Positions 26,686 to 35,652 of a DNA stretch of 64,000 nucleotides are shown here, one piece after another. Each line of letters opens with the position of its first letter. Position 1 is the stretch's first letter. The DNA is from Streptomyces platensis (lineage in GTDB: Bacteria; Actinomycetota; Actinomycetes; Streptomycetales; Streptomycetaceae). A model generated the notes under the pieces. The model saw only the letters and a list, made by a program, of their open reading frames with translations, did no database searches and was not told the origin of the DNA. The position numbers and the translations under genes are program-made. Where the stretch lies: assembly GCF_008704855.1 (NCBI RefSeq), contig NZ_CP023691.1, positions 868,001 to 932,000 on the forward strand, in the 5' to 3' direction.

Positions 26686-27924
26686 ATGGATGGTCAGCCG
26701 ACCGCCGAGGTCATCGAGCAGATCCGCGACATACCGATCTACCGTGAGTCGCTGGCGAAGGGCTACTTCCCCCTACTCGACAAGCCGGAGATCGCGCGCG
26801 GCTTTCCCGACAACTGGATGACGCCCCGGCTGGCCGCGGCGCTGGAGTCCGGAGAGGCCGAGTTCGTCCTCTCCACCGGCACCCACCACGCCCGGATGCA
26901 GATCATCCGGCCCCCGTATTTCCTGCTGCGCTCCTACTACCAGCTCTGGAGCGAACACCCCGATATCGCCGAGACCTGGGAAGCCGGCTGCCGGCGGGTG
27001 TCCCTCACCACGGTGCTGGCGACGGAACATGTGGCCCGGGTCAGCGCCGCCCGGCGCGGCACCACGCCGGAGCCGGTCCCTTCCCTCGATGACCGTTGGC
27101 TCGACGAGCGGACCTGCTACGTCAATCTGCGGCTGGACCCGGCGCTGTGGGAGCGGGACGAGGTGGTGCGGATGCTCACGGAGATCCGGGCCGCCCGGCA
27201 GGCGCACCCGCGCGGCCGGTACCACCTCGACTGCTCCGGCTACCACCTGGCGCATCTGGTGCGAAAGGTCGGCGAATGGGGGCTGTGGGACGACTTCCCG
27301 CCGCCCGCGAGCATCATCCATGCCTACGAATACACCCCGGAGAACGTCCGGCGCTTTCTGCACCAGCACTTCGACTGCCCGGTCATCGACCTCTTCGGCA
27401 GCACCGAGCTCGGATACCTCTACTACAGCGACCGCCGCGGCACCTACTGGCCGCACCTCGACAAGATGAGCGTCGAGCTCCAGCCGGTCGCCACCGGGAG
27501 CACCATCTACCAGCTCATCGTGTCGAGCGTGCGCAATCCCTATATGCCGCTGATCCGCTACCGCTCGGGCGACTGCGTACGGACCCTGGACGGTTCGCCC
27601 GACCCGGGAAAAATCGCCCAATTCTGCGGCCGGGAAAAGGAATTGCTCAGCACTCCGCACGGGCCGGTCGCCCAGGGCGACCTCGACCGGTGCATCGGTG
27701 AGACATCCCCGGACATCTTCCTGTACCAGTTGCAGCTGACCGGCGATGCCGAAGCACAGCTGGTGTACACGACCTTCCACGGCGCGCCCGTCGGACTCCC
27801 CCAGGCCTCGGCCCTGGAACAGGGCGTCGGTGAACTGACCGGGCGGCGCTGCCGGCTCGCCCACCGTACGCACCTCCCCATCGGGAAGTCAGGCAAGTAC
27901 GCCTGGCTCACGACCGGCAGCTGA
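26686..27924 (+). CDS. PaaK-like adenylate-forming enzyme
   Basis: A 412-residue member of the phenylacetate-CoA ligase/CapK-like adenylating family. Core motifs are recognisable: a divergent P-loop FVLSTGTHHARMQ, IDLFGSTELGYLYYSD, the YRSGD loop in MPLIRYRSGDCVRTL, and GREKELLSTPHG. It would activate a carboxylate as an acyl-AMP and pass it to a thiol or amine. No carrier protein is seen nearby, which makes the Cys- and Lys-repeating peptide encoded just upstream an attractive acceptor; that is inference. ATG start 26686 with GAGGA upstream, about 125 bp after the peptide gene. Confidence 0.82.
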   Translation: MDGQPTAEVIEQIRDIPIYRESLAKGYFPLLDKPEIARGFPDNWMTPRLAAALESGEAEFVLSTGTHHARMQIIRPPYFLLRSYYQLWSEHPDIAETWEAGCRRVSLTTVLATEHVARVSAARRGTTPEPVPSLDDRWLDERTCYVNLRLDPALWERDEVVRMLTEIRAARQAHPRGRYHLDCSGYHLAHLVRKVGEWGLWDDFPPPASIIHAYEYTPENVRRFLHQHFDCPVIDLFGSTELGYLYYSDRRGTYWPHLDKMSVELQPVATGSTIYQLIVSSVRNPYMPLIRYRSGDCVRTLDGSPDPGKIAQFCGREKELLSTPHGPVAQGDLDRCIGETSPDIFLYQLQLTGDAEAQLVYTTFHGAPVGLPQASALEQGVGELTGRRCRLAHRTHLPIGKSGKYAWLTTGS

Positions 27925-27929
27925 CCCAC

Positions 27930-27957
27930 CGGACGTCCGCGTTCCCGGACGTCCGCG
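27930..27957 (+). repeat. Two 12-bp direct repeats, each containing a GGACGTCC palindrome
   Basis: CGGACGTCCGCG occurs twice, four bases apart, in the gap before the next gene. Because each copy is self-complementary the pair can also fold as one hairpin with 10-bp arms. Operator or RNA structure; not resolvable from sequence. Confidence 0.5.
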
Positions 27958-27976
27958 CCACTCGGACAGGAGAAGC

Positions 27977-28489
27977 ATGACCAGCCAGCCGCGGATATCC
28001 GCCGATGACCTCAAGGAACTGCTCGGTGCGGCGCTGCACGCCGAAGTGGTGACGTATTTCGACGAGAAGACCACCGCGCCGCGGGAGTTCGTGGAGCGCC
28101 AGGTCACCGAGTGTCTGCGCTATCTCTATCTCGTCTCCCGCCACCACGACCGGCTCGGCGGTCTCTTCCTGCCGGTCGAGCAGGACATCGACGAGATCTG
28201 GCACTACCTCATCCTTCAGACCCGCGAATACCGGGCGCTGTGTGAGGAACGGCTGCCGGGGCAGTTCTTCATCGAGCACCGCAGCATCGCCTATGAGGAC
28301 TACCAGCAGGAGCCGGGCCGCGAGCAGGCCCTCGAAGAGGCCCTGCGCTGGATTCCGCTGTACTGCCAGGAGTTCGGACCGTTCGACGAGGAGGCACTGC
28401 CGCACTGGACGATCGTGCGCTTCCTCCACGAGCAGATGGGCCTGTCACTCGCTGCCATCGCGGCACTCGAACCGATGGCGGCGACCTAG
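27977..28489 (+). CDS. Small helical protein of unknown function in the peptide operon
   Basis: 170 residues, predicted soluble and alpha-helical. Most distinctive is VEQDIDEIWHYLILQTREYRALCEE, a D-E-x-W-H-x-x-I pattern like that in the glycine-rich-domain (GRDP/DUF1399-like) family, here without the glycine-rich part. Other conserved-looking blocks are RQVTECLRYLYLVSRHHDRL and ALRWIPLYCQEFGPFDEEALPHW. ATG start with AGGAG seven bases upstream; 52 bp after the adenylating enzyme and 31 bp before the MFS gene. It may be a maturation or carrier factor for the upstream peptide. The function is not known. Confidence 0.65.
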   Translation: MTSQPRISADDLKELLGAALHAEVVTYFDEKTTAPREFVERQVTECLRYLYLVSRHHDRLGGLFLPVEQDIDEIWHYLILQTREYRALCEERLPGQFFIEHRSIAYEDYQQEPGREQALEEALRWIPLYCQEFGPFDEEALPHWTIVRFLHEQMGLSLAAIAALEPMAAT

Positions 28490-28520
28490 CCGCCCGCATC
28501 CGCGGGAACCGAAAGGAATC

Positions 28521-29831
28521 ATGACGGACCGGAATGACGTCACGGTCGGCCACGAGATACCCGAACAGCGGCGGATTCTGTCCGTCCTGGTGTTCTCGCA
28601 GATCCTCAGCGGCGCGGGCCTCGCCGCCGGAATCACCGTCGGAGCGCTGCTCGCCGAGGAGATGCTCGGCTCGACCGGGCTGGCCGGGGTGCCCAGTGCG
28701 CTGTTCACCGCCGGGGCCGCGCTGGGTGCCCTCGGCATCGGCCAGATCTGCCGGCGATACGGCCGCCGCCCCGGGCTGGCACTCGGGTACGCCGTAGGGG
28801 CGCTCGGCAGCCTCGGGGTCGTCGTGGCGGCCACCGTCGGCAGTGCGCTGCTGCTGTTCACGTCCCTGCTGGTCTATGGGGCGGGCACCGCAACGAACTT
28901 GATGGCGCGCTACGCAGGGGCGGATCTGGCCGCGCCCGAGCGGCGTGGCCGGGCGGTGAGCACGGTGCTGTTCGCCACCACGCTCGGCGCGGTGGTCGGC
29001 CCCAACCTGGTGACGTTCACGGGAGAGGTCGCGCACTCCTGGGGCATCCCCCGTCTCGCCGGGCCGTTCCTGCTGGCCGTCGCCGCGTTCGGGTCGGCGT
29101 CGGTGGCCCTGGCCGCTCTGCTGCGGCCCGATCCGCTGCGACTGGCCGAGAAGTTGGCGGCGGCTCAGGCCGCGGAGGCCGGCGAGCGCTCCGCCAAGGA
29201 CACCGGCGAACGGCCGGACGCGCAGCCGCGACGGCGTGAGGTGGTCATCGGCACCACGGTCATGATCCTCACTCAGCTCGTGATGATCGCGGTCATGACG
29301 ATGACGCCGGTCCATATGAAGGCGCACGGCCATGACACCCAGGCGGCCGGGCTGGTCATCGCCCTGCACGTCGGGGCGATGTTCCTGCCGTCCCCGCTCA
29401 CCGGGCTGCTGGTCGACCGCGTCGGCCGGCTGTGGATCGCCGGTGCCTCCGGCCTGACACTGGCCGCCGCCGGAATCCTGGCCGCCGTGGCCTCGCCGCA
29501 CTCCGTTCCCGCGCTCGCCACGGCACTCGTACTGCTCGGCCTCGGCTGGAACTTCGGGCTGGTCAGCGGCACCGCCATCGTCACCGACGCGCTGCCGCCC
29601 GCCCGGCGCGCGTCGGCCCAGGGCCTGGTGGATGTCGGTATCGCGCTCGCGGGCGCGGCCGGGGGCATGTCCTCGGGGCTGGTCGTCGTCCTGGGCGGCT
29701 ATCCGACCCTGACGCTGGCGGGTGCGGTGCTCGCGCTGGCGGTCGTGCCCGTGGTCGCGTGGGCGGTCCGCCGGCCTGCGCCCGCCGACTCCGTTCCGGC
29801 AACTTCCCCCGCGGAGCGGGAACTTAAATGA
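28521..29831 (+). CDS. MFS transporter, probable exporter of the peptide-operon product
   Basis: A 436-residue major facilitator superfamily protein with about twelve hydrophobic segments and a hydrophilic central loop (about residues 205-240). The loop-2/3 signature appears as GIGQICRRYGRRPGLALGYAVG. ATG 28521 has GAAAGGA upstream; it is the last gene of the run beginning with the GCIS-repeat peptide. Export or self-resistance is the probable role. An extended inverted repeat follows at 29849. Confidence 0.87.
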   Translation: MTDRNDVTVGHEIPEQRRILSVLVFSQILSGAGLAAGITVGALLAEEMLGSTGLAGVPSALFTAGAALGALGIGQICRRYGRRPGLALGYAVGALGSLGVVVAATVGSALLLFTSLLVYGAGTATNLMARYAGADLAAPERRGRAVSTVLFATTLGAVVGPNLVTFTGEVAHSWGIPRLAGPFLLAVAAFGSASVALAALLRPDPLRLAEKLAAAQAAEAGERSAKDTGERPDAQPRRREVVIGTTVMILTQLVMIAVMTMTPVHMKAHGHDTQAAGLVIALHVGAMFLPSPLTGLLVDRVGRLWIAGASGLTLAAAGILAAVASPHSVPALATALVLLGLGWNFGLVSGTAIVTDALPPARRASAQGLVDVGIALAGAAGGMSSGLVVVLGGYPTLTLAGAVLALAVVPVVAWAVRRPAPADSVPATSPAERELK

Positions 29832-29848
29832 ACGTCCGTTCGTCACAC

Positions 29849-29879
29849 AGATGTGCCCGAATCGAGATTCGGGACATCT
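29849..29879. terminator. Extended inverted repeat after MFS gene
   Basis: Arms AGATGT-G-CCCGAATC and GATTCGGGACATCT pair over 14 bp with one bulged G and a 2-nt centre. Position suggests a terminator for the peptide operon, but the short centre would also suit a regulator site for the gene at 29975. Confidence 0.55.
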
Positions 29880-29974
29880 TGAAACTTGGCGTCATTTCTC
29901 GTTATCACGCCGGAAACCTGGATGCTGCACTGTGAGGGCAGGGTGACCGTGTGAACGAGCCACGGGGGGCAACG

Positions 29975-30394
29975 ATGCGGAAGGACACCTGCATGCAGGG
30001 CACACCAGTGCCGCGTCTCTTCCGTACGCCGCTGGTCGCCGTCATGGTGATCCTGACCTTCCTGCTGGGCAGCACGGCGGATCCCGACATGGACCGGGCG
30101 ACGTTCTCCGGAGCGCCCGCCGCGAAGTCCGCGAGCGCCCTGCCGGCCGTCAAGCCGAGCTACGACACCACTGAGGAAAAGTCCAAGCGCGCGGCCGAGC
30201 GCGGCCAGCCCCGGCGCACCGTCCGGACCGCCGCCGGCGTCCCGCACCACACCGGCCGTCCGCTGCCACCGCTCAGCGGCATCGCGGCGCCGCACACCCT
30301 CCCGGCATCGGGTGACCCCAAGGCCGGCAGCACCACCAAAGCCGCATCCAGACCGGCCGAAATCCCGCTTCTCCACTGCGTCTTCCGCTGCTGA
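29975..30394 (+). CDS. Small exported or membrane-anchored hypothetical protein
   Basis: 139 residues. One hydrophobic segment near the N-terminus (TPLVAVMVILTFLLGST) is followed by a Pro/Ala/Lys-rich disordered stretch, and the protein ends in LLHCVFRC, two cysteines within the last five residues. ATG 29975 has GGGGGG five bases upstream; GTG 29951 is an alternative. It precedes the carbonic anhydrase and SulP genes on the same strand by about 90 bp. No known domain. It may be a small cell-envelope protein co-expressed with the bicarbonate genes. Confidence 0.6.
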   Translation: MRKDTCMQGTPVPRLFRTPLVAVMVILTFLLGSTADPDMDRATFSGAPAAKSASALPAVKPSYDTTEEKSKRAAERGQPRRTVRTAAGVPHHTGRPLPPLSGIAAPHTLPASGDPKAGSTTKAASRPAEIPLLHCVFRC

Positions 30395-30485
30395 GGGCGC
30401 CGTGGTGGCCTGCCCCACCAGCCGCACCTCATACCTTCCCACCACCGCCCCACAGTGGCACCCCTCATCAGCAGGAGACCTCCTC

Positions 30486-31088
30486 GTGGAGACCTTCATC
30501 CAGCATGCCCGGGGCCTGATGGCCCGTATCGCCGAGGGCCGCGACGAACAAGAGACGTACGGCCGCCTCGCGGCCGGTCAGTCGCCCCTCGCCCTGTTCA
30601 TCACCTGCTCCGACTCCCGGGTCGTACCGTCCCTGATCACCGGCGCACAGCCCGGTGAACTCTTCGAACTCCGCACCGCCGGCAACGCCGTGCCCGTCTA
30701 CCAGGACGGTATGGCGGCCTGCGCGGAGGCCGCGACCATCGAGTACGCGATGCGTGTGCTCCGCGTGGCCGACATCGTGGTCTGCGGTCACTCGCACTGC
30801 GGCGCGGTGGGCGCCAAGGCCCGCGGCGAGGACCTGACCGGTGCTCCGGCCGTACGGGACTGGCTGGCGCAGGCACTGTCCGACGAACTGCCCAGCGACG
30901 AGGAACCGACGGTCGCCGCCGCGGTCCAGCAGCATGTGCGCCAACAGGTCAACCGGCTGCGCGACTACCCCTGTGTACAGGAGCGGCTGGCCGCCGGAGA
31001 GGTCAATCTGCACGGCTGGTTCTACGAAGTGCACACCGGCATGGTGGCCGCGCATCACCCGGCCTCCGACCTGTTCCTCCCCCTCTGA
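30486..31088 (+). CDS. Beta-class carbonic anhydrase
   Basis: A 200-residue zinc enzyme that interconverts CO2 and bicarbonate. The beta-class zinc ligands are visible: Cys in ITCSDSRVVPS and the His/Cys pair in VVCGHSHCGAVGA, with the Asp-Arg dyad in SDSR. Normal length for the family. GTG start at 30486 with AGGAG upstream. Its TGA shares one base with the ATG of the SulP gene (TGATG), so the two are translationally coupled and probably act together, the anhydrase supplying or consuming bicarbonate moved by the transporter. Confidence 0.93.
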   Translation: METFIQHARGLMARIAEGRDEQETYGRLAAGQSPLALFITCSDSRVVPSLITGAQPGELFELRTAGNAVPVYQDGMAACAEAATIEYAMRVLRVADIVVCGHSHCGAVGAKARGEDLTGAPAVRDWLAQALSDELPSDEEPTVAAAVQQHVRQQVNRLRDYPCVQERLAAGEVNLHGWFYEVHTGMVAAHHPASDLFLPL

Positions 31089-32560
31089 TGGCGGGGCCGG
31101 ATCTCATGAAGCGATTCACCTCCTTCCGGGCGGACTTCACCGCCTCCCTCGTCGTCTTTCTCGTGGCCGTCCCGCTGTGTGTCGGGGTGGCGGTCGCCTC
31201 CGGTGTCCCGGCCGAACTGGGCCTGGTCACCGGTGTCGTCGGCGGTCTGCTCACGGGTCTGCTCCCTGGTAGCAGCCTCCAGGTCAGCGGGCCCGCCGCC
31301 GGTCTGACGGTGCTGGTCTTCGAAGCCGTCAAGGAGTACGGCCTCGGCACGCTCGGTGCGCTGGTACTGGCCGCCGGTGTGCTCCAACTGGCCATGGGTG
31401 CACTGAAGTTGGGGCGCTGGTTCCGGGCGATCTCGGTCGCCGTGGTCCAGGGCATGCTGGCCGGTATCGGCCTGGTCCTGATCGCCGGGCAGCTCTACGC
31501 CCTCACGGACGCCAAGGCGCCGGGCAGCGGACTCGCCAACATCGGCGGATTCCCCGGCCTGGTCACCTCCACCGTGGGGTCGCCGGACGCGCTGGCCGCG
31601 CTCGCCATCGGTGCCGGCACCATCGCCGTCCTGGTGCTGTGGCCGCGCTGGCGGCCCGCCGCACGGGTCCTGCCAGCGCCGCTGGCCGCGGTCGCGCTCG
31701 CCACGACCACGGTCTGGGCGCTGGACATGCCCGTCGCACGGGTCCAGGTCAGCGGGCTGCTGGACGCGATCCAGCCCCCCGGCCTCGACGACCTCGGCCG
31801 GCTCGGCAGCTTCGGTGTGCTCGGCACGGTCCTCGCCTTCGCGCTGATCGCGTCCGCCGAGTCCCTGTTCAGCGCGGCCGCGGTCGACCGGCTGCACGAC
31901 GGGCCGAAGACCGACTACGACAAGGAGCTGATGGCCCAGGGTGCGGGCAACGCCGTCTGCGGTGTCCTGGGTGCCCTGCCGATGACCGCCGTCATCGTCC
32001 GTAGCGCCGCCAATGTGCAGGCGGGCGCGAAGACCAAGGCCTCGCGGGTGCTGCACGGTGTCTGGCTGCTGGTGTTCGCCGCGGCGTTCCCGGCCGCACT
32101 GGGTGTCGTGCCGGTGGCCGCACTGGCGGGCGTCCTGGTGCATGCGGGCTGCAAGCTCATCCCGGTGCGTGCGCTGGGTCCGCTGTGGCGCGAGCACCGC
32201 GGCGAGGCCGTGGTCCTCCTGGCCACCGCGATCGCGATCGTGACGGTCAATATGTTCGAGGGCGTGCTCATCGGTCTGCTGATGGCCGTCGCGAAGACCG
32301 CCTGGGAAACCTCCCATGTCCACCTGGAGATCCAGACGCCGGAGGACACGACGGAGCCGGTGCAGGTGCGGGCCGTCGGTAACGCCACGTTCCTGCGGCT
32401 GCCGAAGATCCTCGACCAGCTCGAATCGCTGCCCGCTGACCGGGACGTGGAGCTCGACCTGACCGGGCTGCGCCACCTCGACCACGCCTGCGAGGCCGCC
32501 CTCAACAACTGGACCGAGCAGCACCGCCGGAGCGCCCGCGAGGTGGAACTGGTGTCCTGA
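31088..32560 (+). CDS. SulP-family inorganic anion (bicarbonate/sulfate) transporter
   Basis: A 490-residue membrane transporter with ten or more helices and a short C-terminal STAS-like domain (about 410-490, VELDLTGLRHLDHACEAALNNW). SulP signature features include VAVPLCVGVAVASGVPAELGL, AGLTVLVF, and AESLFSAAAVDRLHDGPKTDYDKELMAQGAGN. Coupling to a carbonic anhydrase gene favours bicarbonate as substrate over sulfate, as in other SulP-anhydrase pairs. A GC-rich terminator follows directly. Confidence 0.93.
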   Translation: MAGPDLMKRFTSFRADFTASLVVFLVAVPLCVGVAVASGVPAELGLVTGVVGGLLTGLLPGSSLQVSGPAAGLTVLVFEAVKEYGLGTLGALVLAAGVLQLAMGALKLGRWFRAISVAVVQGMLAGIGLVLIAGQLYALTDAKAPGSGLANIGGFPGLVTSTVGSPDALAALAIGAGTIAVLVLWPRWRPAARVLPAPLAAVALATTTVWALDMPVARVQVSGLLDAIQPPGLDDLGRLGSFGVLGTVLAFALIASAESLFSAAAVDRLHDGPKTDYDKELMAQGAGNAVCGVLGALPMTAVIVRSAANVQAGAKTKASRVLHGVWLLVFAAAFPAALGVVPVAALAGVLVHAGCKLIPVRALGPLWREHRGEAVVLLATAIAIVTVNMFEGVLIGLLMAVAKTAWETSHVHLEIQTPEDTTEPVQVRAVGNATFLRLPKILDQLESLPADRDVELDLTGLRHLDHACEAALNNWTEQHRRSAREVELVS

Positions 32561-33104
32561 CCACCGGCCTGCCCGCGCCGCCGACTGGCGGCCGGGCAGC
32601 CTTGACCACATGCGCCGCCGGCCACCGGTCCGGCTGCTCCCGTACCCGCCGATGAGGCGTCCCGGGGCAGCCGCCGGTGGCCGGCGCCGTGCCGCCACCG
32701 ATGTGCCGAGCGCTCCACCGCGTTCCGCGTCCACCGTCGTCAGCCGGAGGATGTCCGCGGTGCGCGGCGGCGCACGCGCAGTTGCCACGGCGACGCCGAG
32801 ACCGAAGGCCGGCGGCGCAAGACCACCGGCGCCGAGGGCTACTTTGAGACATCCGAGGACACCGATCGCGACGAAACCGGCCGTCGCCCAAGCCCCCCGG
32901 GGCACATGAACACCGGTGAGTTGGCACGGCACGGCCGGATGACCGCGCGAGAGGCGGACCGGGGGCTCGCGCGGACACGACGGCGGGGCCCGGGAAGATT
33001 GTGCCCGCCGCGGCTGTTGAGCGATCGTCAGGACCATGCCGGACGGCGCCGACGCCCCCGGCCGCGAGCGATGTCACGTTGTCTACGGAGATGGGACGGA
33101 CCGC
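32561..33104. other. Non-coding interval
   Basis: About 540 bp. After the terminator at its left end I see no coding pattern; short frames on both strands lack consistent GC3 bias and ribosome binding sites. The promoter of the next gene should lie here but is not obvious. Confidence 0.45.
32569..32599 (+). terminator. Terminator after SulP gene
   Basis: CTGCCCGCGCCGCC pairs with GGCGGCCGGGCAG (one bulge) around a 4-nt loop, 9 bp past the stop codon. Confidence 0.75.
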
Positions 33105-33551
33105 ATGCCTCTTCAGGGTGAGTACGAGCCGAGCCCCGCGCAGTGGGTACGCGATCAGGTCGAGCTGTACGAGACCTCCGGCGGCAGGGAAGGCACGACG
33201 TTGCGCGGAATGCCGGTCGTCGTCCTCACCACCCGGGGCGCCAGGAGCGGCAAGCTCCGCAAGAGCCCGCTGATGCGGGTGGAGCATGAGGGGGCGTATG
33301 CGGCGGTGGCCTCCATGGGCGGTTCGCCCCGGCACCCCGTCTGGTACCACAACCTCGTGGCCGATCCGCGGGTGGAGCTCCAGGACGGCCCGGTCCGCCA
33401 GGACATGACGGCCCGTGAGGTCACCGGGCCGGAGAAGGCGCTGTGGTGGGGGCGCGCCGTCGAGGCTTTCCCCGATTACGACGACTACCAGAAGAAGACC
33501 GACCGGCAGATCCCGGTGTTCGTGCTGGAACCGGCGGCCACGGCGCACTGA
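33105..33551 (+). CDS. F420-type nitroreductase-family oxidoreductase (Ddn-like)
   Basis: A 148-residue split-barrel flavin/deazaflavin-dependent protein of the Ddn family. Typical elements: [53 protein letters not shown] and the C-terminal [12 protein letters not shown]. Relatives use reduced F420 to reduce quinones or nitro compounds at the membrane. ATG 33105 follows GGGACGGA; the open frame begins at 33036 without support. Converges on the modBC gene. Confidence 0.9.
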   Translation: MPLQGEYEPSPAQWVRDQVELYETSGGREGTTLRGMPVVVLTTRGARSGKLRKSPLMRVEHEGAYAAVASMGGSPRHPVWYHNLVADPRVELQDGPVRQDMTAREVTGPEKALWWGRAVEAFPDYDDYQKKTDRQIPVFVLEPAATAH

Positions 33552-33591
33552 CCTGCCGCCTGCACGCTCACCGGGTCACAGGGGCACAGGA

Positions 33592-35562
33592 TCACAGGGT
33601 CACCAGGGAGACCTCGGTGGCCTTGACGCTGGTCCATACGGACACACCGTCGGCCAGGCCGAGTTCCAGTGCCGCCGAGGGGGTGATCTCGGCCACCAGA
33701 TCGGGCGCCTCGGGCGAGGTGATCAGTACCCGCAGCCGGCTGCCGGCTGAGGTGAGTTCGCGGACGGTGCCCGGCCAGACGTTGCGGGGGCTGCCCGTGG
33801 GCCGGTCGAGGTGTACGGACACGGCCTCGGGAGCGATGATCGCCAGCGCTCGGGCACCGTCGGGGAGCGGGTCGGCGATGACCAGCCGGCCGCCGTCGGT
33901 GAGGGCGAGGGCGTCGCCGGTGATGGTGCCCGGCCAGGCGTTACGGCCGAGCATCCGGGCCACCCAGGGCGAGCGCGGGTGCCGGGTGACCTCGGCGGGC
34001 GGGGCGTCCTGGAGGGCGCGCCCCTCGTCGAGGACGAGGACCCGGTCAGCGAGGGAGACCGCCTCGACCGGGTCGTGCGTGACGATCAGACAGACGCCGC
34101 CGAATTCCGCGAGATGACTGCGCAGAGTGTGCCGGACCCGGGCACGGGTGGTCTGGTCGAGCGCCGCGAGCGGCTCGTCGAGCAGCAGCAGCCGGGGGCG
34201 GGCTGCCAACGCCCGTGCCAGGGCGACGCGTTGGGCCTGTCCGCCGGAGAGCTGGGCGGGCTTGCGGTGCGCGAGGTGGCCGACGCCGAGCCGGTCCAGC
34301 CACTGCTGCGCCGTGCGGCGGGCGTCAGCGCGCCGGGTGCCGTGGGCGCGCAGCCCGTAGGCGGTGTTGTGCAGGGCGTTCAGATGCGGGAAGAGCGCAC
34401 CGTCCTGCGGGACCCAGGCGACGCCGCGGCGGTGCGGGGGCAGCGCGGTGACGTCCGTGTCGCCGAGGCGGAGCGCGGCGCGGGCGCGCGGGGTGAGGCC
34501 GAGCAGGGCACGCAGCAGGGTGGTCTTGCCGGCGCCGTTGGGGCCGACGACGGCGATGGTGGTGCCCGGGTCGGCGTCGAGCGTCAGCCGGTTGAAACCG
34601 GTGACCTCGGCGTGCAGCGGCCAGCGCTCCCGGTGCGCCGCGGACGGTGGGACGGGGTCCTCGGCGGTCGCGGCGGGCGGGGCCGGGGTGCCGGTGTCGT
34701 CGGCGGCGCGTACCCGGCGGGCCGCGCGGTCGGTGCTGGTGGCGCCGGTCCAGCGGCCGCGCAGACAGACCAGTACGGCCATCGCGATGACCAGCAGCAG
34801 CAACGAGACCGAGGTGGCGGCTGCCGGGGAGTCCTGGAGCAGCAGATAGACCTGGAGCGGCAGGGTCTGGGTGGTGCCGGGCAGGTTCCCGGCGAAGGTG
34901 ATCGTCGCGCCGAATTCGCCGAGCGCACGGGCCCAGGTCAGCGCGGCGCCGGCGGCGAGGCCGGGGGCGACCATGGGGAGGGTGACGGTGCAGAAGACCC
35001 GTACGGGAGAGGCCCCGAGGGAGGCCGCGGTCTCCTCGTAACTCGGGCGGAGTCCGGCGAGCGTGCCCTCCAGGCTGATGACGAGGAACGGCATCGCGAC
35101 GAAGGTGGCCGCGACCACCGCACCGGAGGTGTGGAACGGCAGCACGATGCCGAAGGTGTCCTCCAGCCAGGGGCCGAGCAGGCCACGGCGGCCGAAGCCG
35201 AGCAGCAGCGCGACACCGCCGACGGTCGGCGGCAGCACCATCGGCAGCAGCACCAGCGAGCGGACCAGCGCCTTGCCGCGGAAGTTGACCCGTGCCAGCA
35301 GCCAGGCCAGCGGAACGCCCAGCAGCAGCGCGAGCCCGAGCGCCCAGAAGGACACCAGCAGCGACAGCCGGAGCGCTTCGAGGACTCCCGGACTGGTGAG
35401 GTGGGTGCCGAGGTCGCTCCAGTTGGTGCGGGCGAGGATGCCGAGGAGCGGCAGCAGCAGAAAGGCGACGGCGACCAGTGCGGGCACGGCCAGCACGACG
35501 GGGGTGCGGGTGCCGGGCGCGCGGAACCTGCCTGCCGGGGGCGGGGTGCGGGTGCGTCTCAT
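33592..35562 (-). CDS. Fused molybdate ABC transporter permease-ATPase (ModB-ModC)
   Basis: A 656-residue fusion of the two cytoplasmic-membrane parts of a molybdate importer. Residues 1-265 are a ModB-type permease with the EAA loop (YEETAASLGASPVRVFCTVTLP). A linker follows, then a ModC ATPase (about 300-520) with Walker A GPNGAGKTT, signature LSGGQAQRVALARAL and Walker B LLLLDEPLAALD. The C-terminus (about 590-655) is a TOBE/Mop-type domain that may bind oxyanion. It lies 90 bp downstream of modA on the same strand. Walker and signature residues are intact, so it should be functional. Confidence 0.93.
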   Translation of the reverse strand: MRRTRTPPPAGRFRAPGTRTPVVLAVPALVAVAFLLLPLLGILARTNWSDLGTHLTSPGVLEALRLSLLVSFWALGLALLLGVPLAWLLARVNFRGKALVRSLVLLPMVLPPTVGGVALLLGFGRRGLLGPWLEDTFGIVLPFHTSGAVVAATFVAMPFLVISLEGTLAGLRPSYEETAASLGASPVRVFCTVTLPMVAPGLAAGAALTWARALGEFGATITFAGNLPGTTQTLPLQVYLLLQDSPAAATSVSLLLLVIAMAVLVCLRGRWTGATSTDRAARRVRAADDTGTPAPPAATAEDPVPPSAAHRERWPLHAEVTGFNRLTLDADPGTTIAVVGPNGAGKTTLLRALLGLTPRARAALRLGDTDVTALPPHRRGVAWVPQDGALFPHLNALHNTAYGLRAHGTRRADARRTAQQWLDRLGVGHLAHRKPAQLSGGQAQRVALARALAARPRLLLLDEPLAALDQTTRARVRHTLRSHLAEFGGVCLIVTHDPVEAVSLADRVLVLDEGRALQDAPPAEVTRHPRSPWVARMLGRNAWPGTITGDALALTDGGRLVIADPLPDGARALAIIAPEAVSVHLDRPTGSPRNVWPGTVRELTSAGSRLRVLITSPEAPDLVAEITPSAALELGLADGVSVWTSVKATEVSLVTL

Positions 35563-35595
35563 CGGGGTTCCTCGGCTCGGGGCGGGCCGGACGGC

Positions 35596-35643
35596 GCGCG
35601 CACGGGCTGTCCACTCCCCCCAGTGGGACAGTCCCGTGCGCGC
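35596..35643 (-). terminator. Long hairpin between modA and modBC
   Basis: About 20 paired bases with two single-base bulges (outer arms GCGCGCACGGG / CCCGTGCGCGC) and a CCCCCC loop as read on the plus strand. It may attenuate transcription or protect the modA mRNA end, giving more binding protein than membrane protein. Confidence 0.65.
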
Positions 35644-35652
35644 CCAGCCGGA

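Noticed and set aside
32610..33100. Short open frames in the gap before the F420-type oxidoreductase
   Set aside because: Inconsistent codon bias and no ribosome binding site or conserved motif; treated as non-coding.
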